A DNA stretch of 64,000 nt from Erwinia psidii (GTDB lineage: Bacteria; Pseudomonadota; Gammaproteobacteria; Enterobacterales; Enterobacteriaceae), in NCBI RefSeq assembly GCF_003846135.1, contig NZ_RHHM01000002.1, forward strand, positions 124,001 to 188,000, written 5' to 3'. Positions 61,140 through 64,000 of the stretch are shown here, piece by piece (the first letter of the stretch is position 1; each line of letters starts with the position of its first letter). The notes beneath the pieces were generated by a model. It worked only from the letters and a program-made list of their open reading frames with translations, did not search any database and was not told the DNA's origin. A program made the position numbers and the translations under genes.

Positions 61140-61956
61140 GGCGGCTGAGACGGCACTTCAGCTGCACGCTGTTTCATACAGTTATGGTCAGTCCCGTTTA
61201 CAGGCGGAAAAAACGGTGCTGGCCGAAACCAGTCTGAACATCTCTGCCGGAGAATTTGTCTCGGTGGTGGGGCCAACAGGGTGTGGTAAATCCACCCTGT
61301 TGAAACTGTGCGCTGGCCTGCTTGCTCCGTCATCCGGCGAGGTCAGGGTCTTTGGCAAACCGCTGAAGGGGATTAATGCACACGCGGGATATATGTTTCA
61401 GGATGAAGTATTACTGCCCTGGCTAACCGTGCTGGAAAATGTGGTGCTTGGCCTGGGCTACCGTAATAAGCCAGTGGCGGAATCAGATGCGTTGGGCAGA
61501 TTGTGGTTGACCCGGGTGGGATTAAGCGCGGTTGCCGATCGCTACCCTTCACAACTGTCCGGCGGGATGCGTAAACGGGTGGCGCTGGCACAAACCCTGA
61601 TTCTGGAGCCTGACATTATTCTGATGGATGAGCCATTCTCGGCTCTGGATATTCAGACCCGTCAGCTAATGGAAAATGAATTGCTGACGCTGTGGGATAA
61701 AAAACGCAGCGCGGTGCTGTTTATCACGCACGATCTGGACGAAGCCATCGCGCTGGCGGACAGGGTTATTGTCCTGTCCGCCGGACCGGGGACACATCCG
61801 ATCGGTGAGTTTTCCGTTCCCCTTTCCCGGCCGCGTGATGTAACAGAAATCCGTACCTGCCCGGAGTTTGTGGCGTTGCATAAGAGCATCTGGCATGTTC
61901 TTCGTGACGAAGTCCTGAAAAGTTACCAACATAATTTATGTCATCATGATGAATAA
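61126..61956 (+). CDS. ABC importer ATPase (SsuB/TauB-like)
   Basis: A 276-aa ATPase with Walker A GPTGCGKST, Q-loop MFQDEVLLPWLTVLENV, signature LSGGMRKR, Walker B IILMDEPFSALD and the switch THDLDEAI, in the pattern of the nitrate/sulfonate/taurine class. Its start overlaps the binding-protein stop by 14 nt and its stop overlaps the permease start, so the three genes are one operon. Confidence 0.92.
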   Translation: MSRNEAAETALQLHAVSYSYGQSRLQAEKTVLAETSLNISAGEFVSVVGPTGCGKSTLLKLCAGLLAPSSGEVRVFGKPLKGINAHAGYMFQDEVLLPWLTVLENVVLGLGYRNKPVAESDALGRLWLTRVGLSAVADRYPSQLSGGMRKRVALAQTLILEPDIILMDEPFSALDIQTRQLMENELLTLWDKKRSAVLFITHDLDEAIALADRVIVLSAGPGTHPIGEFSVPLSRPRDVTEIRTCPEFVALHKSIWHVLRDEVLKSYQHNLCHHDE

Positions 61957-62782
61957 TAATTCCGGGGTAAAACCGGCTTTACTGGTAGTGGGAAAGCTCT
62001 CCGTATTCCTTGCCACCGTTGCCGTTTGGGAGCTGTTATCCAGAAACCCACAAATGGCCTTTTTCTTTGGTGACCCAAAGCAGGTGATGACCGTTCTCTG
62101 GCAATGGTTCACTGAAGGTGACGGGGTTCTGGACATCAGCTGGGGCGATCACGTTCTCTGTTCGTTGCATTTTCCGGCACAAATTTATCCCCACCTCATT
62201 ATTACCCTCACCGAAACCATGTTGGCATTTGTCACCGGCACGATTATGGGCATGGTCGCAGGACTTTTGCTGGGGATTAGCCCACTGCTGTCTGCCATTT
62301 TCTCACCCTATATCAAGGCATTGAACGCGTTACCGCGTGTCATTCTTGCCCCAATATTTGCGATGCTGTTTGGACTGGGTATCTGGTCAAAAGTCGCTTT
62401 TGCCATCACGCTGGTGTTCTTTGTGGTCTTTTTTAACGTCTGGCAGGGGGTTCGTGATGTTAATCCTGTTTTGCTGGATAATGTTCGTATGCTGGGGGCG
62501 AATAAGCGTCAGCAGTTAAAAACGATCTACCTTCCGTCGGCCACATCATGGGTATTCTCAAGTTTGCATATGGCTATCGGTCTGGCTTTCGTCGGCTCGG
62601 TGGTTGGAGAATATCTTGGTTCATCCAGAGGCATCGGCTACCTGATCCTTCAGGCTGAAGGCAGTTTCGATATCAATACCATACTGGCCGGCACATTATT
62701 GCTGACCCTGTTTGCGTTGCTGTTAGACTCGCTGATCAATATCATTGAGAATTATGCCTTTAAATACAGGCAGGTTAAATAA
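61946..62782 (+). CDS. ABC importer permease (SsuC/TauC-like)
   Basis: A 278-aa inner-membrane permease, about six helices, with the BPD-type EAA loop NVRMLGANKRQQLKTIYLPSATSW and the typical LSPLLSAIFSPYIKALNALPRVILAP helix pair. Completes the importer. A potential start one codon later is equal. Substrate not told by sequence; sulfonate, taurine or a related small molecule is likely from family. sulfur-metabolism genes (50.6-54.1 kb) are nearby but not contiguous. Confidence 0.9.
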   Translation: MMNNNSGVKPALLVVGKLSVFLATVAVWELLSRNPQMAFFFGDPKQVMTVLWQWFTEGDGVLDISWGDHVLCSLHFPAQIYPHLIITLTETMLAFVTGTIMGMVAGLLLGISPLLSAIFSPYIKALNALPRVILAPIFAMLFGLGIWSKVAFAITLVFFVVFFNVWQGVRDVNPVLLDNVRMLGANKRQQLKTIYLPSATSWVFSSLHMAIGLAFVGSVVGEYLGSSRGIGYLILQAEGSFDINTILAGTLLLTLFALLLDSLINIIENYAFKYRQVK

Positions 62783-62835
62783 TCAGGCAGAGAAAACACC
62801 ACGCAATACGATGCTCTTCGGAGCGTCAGTAAAAC

Positions 62836-62979
62836 ATGAATTTTGCCAGGGAGGTAGCTGATACCATCTGGTTTGTGGATCAGGGACAGATTCTGGAGAA
62901 AGCCCAACCGGATAATTTTTTCACAATGCCACAGCATCCACGCGCAGGCCGCTTTCTCAGCGGCCTGCGCGTGCATTAA
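62836..62979 (+). pseudogene. C-terminal remnant of an amino-acid ABC ATPase (GlnQ type)
   Basis: A 47-codon frame reading MNFAREVADTIWFVDQGQI, LEKAQPDNFFTMPQHP, then RFLSGLRVH and stop. This matches the end of GlnQ/HisP-type ATPases (…FAREVADRV-FMDQG-IVE…P…FF…P-…R-FL). The Walker motifs and the rest are missing. It remains from a deleted transporter. Its last 14 codons lie in a perfect hairpin. Confidence 0.75.
62940..62972. terminator. Perfect 14-bp hairpin in the ATPase remnant
   Basis: ACGCGCAGGCCGCT and AGCGGCCTGCGCGT flank a TTCTC loop. It lies 158 bp after the importer permease stop and could serve as its terminator; no T-run follows directly. Confidence 0.55.
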
Positions 62980-63547
62980 GGTGTTTTGTGGGTGGCATCA
63001 CAGGGTATTTTCCGCTGCGACACCCTCACGTTATATACCGCTGAATGCGGATGTTCAAAAAGCTGGAATAAATACATTGCACTAACAGGGCCGTCGGTTT
63101 ACTTAACGGACGTAATAAAAATCGCGTTTTTTATTATTGACCTTTGCAGGTGTAAGCTGAAATAAAGGTTTATTGTCCGGCAACACCCGCCCGACATGAC
63201 TGTTTTCACCGGTAAACATCCCGTAAGCTGGCTACCGATGAATGTAGCGTTCGCGGTAAGATTTTTGTGCTGACTTACGCCCAAATACGCTACGGAGTGT
63301 TCCAGCGTGTCGGAGAGCAGACTCAGCGCTGTTCACCATGGTTATCACTTTTTAGCCATCGTTCGTCTCATAATATTCCCACCACCGCGTCAACGTTTTT
63401 CGACGCAATTCGGCTAATGGAAGCTGCTAGTGCCATCGAATGGCTATAATTTATGTTTCTACTGGCAGTGCCGATAACGTTGATACCTTTTAAAAATTGT
63501 TACAGGTACGCCAACATCACGCCCAGCGTCCAATCAGGTGGAATATC
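62980..63547. other. Intergenic region before the chemoreceptor gene
   Basis: 568 bp without a gene; carries the sigma-28-like promoter at 63451-63477. Other short frames lack family similarity. Confidence 0.45.
63451..63477 (+). promoter_or_regulatory. Sigma-28 (FliA) type promoter of the chemoreceptor
   Basis: TTATGTTT-N11-GCCGATAA: spacer exactly 11 and the -10 perfect against the FliA consensus; the -35 matches six of eight. The -10 lies 70 bp upstream of the ATG. Confidence 0.8.
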
Positions 63548-64000
63548 ATGACGATTACTCAACGGCTGTTACTGGCCTTCTCACTCCTCTCCGCATCGCT
63601 TATTGCAGCATCGGTGGTCGCTGTTCTGGTCACAACCGGTTTTCAGTCACGTTTTCAGTATGTTCAGAATAATACCGTGCCTTCACTTATCGACCTTGGC
63701 AAGATGGTAGATGGCGGTAACGAACTGATCATCTGGATGTACCGGCACCAAAGCGCCACCGATCTGGCCCGACAGGCTGAAGTCGAAAAACACATCAATG
63801 AACAGATTAGCGGCATGAGAGCCCTCAACCAGTATTATCTGGAACATGACATCTCCAATGACGAAGATCGGCGATTAACGCAGTCGGCCTTTGTCCTCCT
63901 TAAGCAGATTGAGGATGAAATGCCGCCGTTTCTGCAGGCCTCACGGGCTCAGAACGATAAGGTCTCCCTGACGGAACTTCAGGCGGACACCGGCGTGGGT
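63548..64000 (+). CDS. Methyl-accepting chemotaxis protein, N-terminal part (runs off the window)
   Basis: 151 visible codons. A basic start (MTITQRLLLAF) and a transmembrane helix (LLSASLIAASVVAVLVTTG), then a helical periplasmic region (RFQYVQNNTVPSLIDLGKMVDGGNELIIWMYRHQ…) resembling the four-helix-bundle MCP ligand domain. The HAMP and signalling domain lie beyond the window, so the assignment rests on the N-terminal pattern and the upstream FliA-type promoter. The ligand is unknown. Confidence 0.8.
   Translation, partial: MTITQRLLLAFSLLSASLIAASVVAVLVTTGFQSRFQYVQNNTVPSLIDLGKMVDGGNELIIWMYRHQSATDLARQAEVEKHINEQISGMRALNQYYLEHDISNDEDRRLTQSAFVLLKQIEDEMPPFLQASRAQNDKVSLTELQADTGVG

Overview
The window looks like a chromosomal segment of an Enterobacterales species, most likely Erwiniaceae (Erwinia/Pantoea type). 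From 1 to about 20.9 kb the gene order follows the E. coli K-12 region phoR-phoB / sbcD-sbcC / mak / rdgC / ppnP / aroM-yaiA-aroL / yaiI / proC / iraP. Protein lengths match E. coli closely, including LacZ further on, whose catalytic glutamates fall at exactly E. coli numbering. Family names come from recognising motifs by eye; no database search was run.

Layout. (1) 1-6.9 kb: phosphate two-component system phoBR with a Pho box, and the divergent sbcDC nuclease operon. (2) 7.0-13.3 kb: an insertion where E. coli has araJ. It holds a three-lipoprotein operon (CsgG-like, DUF4810, DUF799), a TolA-domain lipoprotein, and an AraC regulator / small-molecule kinase / ethanolamine permease group. (3) 13.4-20.9 kb: conserved backbone mak, rdgC, ppnP, aroM-yaiA-aroL (with a TyrR box), DUF2076, yaiI, proC, iraP. 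(4) 21-33.5 kb: a broken asparagine-synthetase-like gene, a glycine-rich lipoprotein, an orphan lacZ, a CspA paralogue, marC, an AriR-like connector, and a five-gene peptide/nickel-type ABC importer.

(5) 33.7-48.4 kb: the most distinctive part. A folate-independent methionine synthase pair (mesD-mesX) is followed, on the other strand, by a beta-hydroxyacid dehydrogenase, PEP mutase and phosphonopyruvate decarboxylase. These are the entry steps of phosphonate biosynthesis. They are followed on the same strand by the full C-P lyase set phnGHIJKLMNP, the phosphonate-degrading machinery. No phnF, phnCDE or phnO is present. A convergent LysR regulator ends the block.

(6) 48.4-50.6 kb: decayed DNA with a 62-bp tandem duplication and a twice-frameshifted DUF3304-like gene. 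(7) 50.6-54.1 kb: a sulfide-detoxification module, sqr divergent from a TauE/SafE exporter and a Blh-type persulfide dioxygenase fusion, with a perfect palindrome in the shared promoter. (8) 54.5-56.2 kb: a monooxygenase-like and glyoxalase-like pair, and a LysR gene preceded by eleven perfect copies of a 9-bp repeat. (9) 56.7-64 kb: an orphan fliD with a Ser/Thr-rich extension, a GNAT acetyltransferase, an SsuABC/TauABC-type importer, and the start of a chemoreceptor. Both fliD and the chemoreceptor have sigma-28-like promoters, which ties them to the flagellar regulon.
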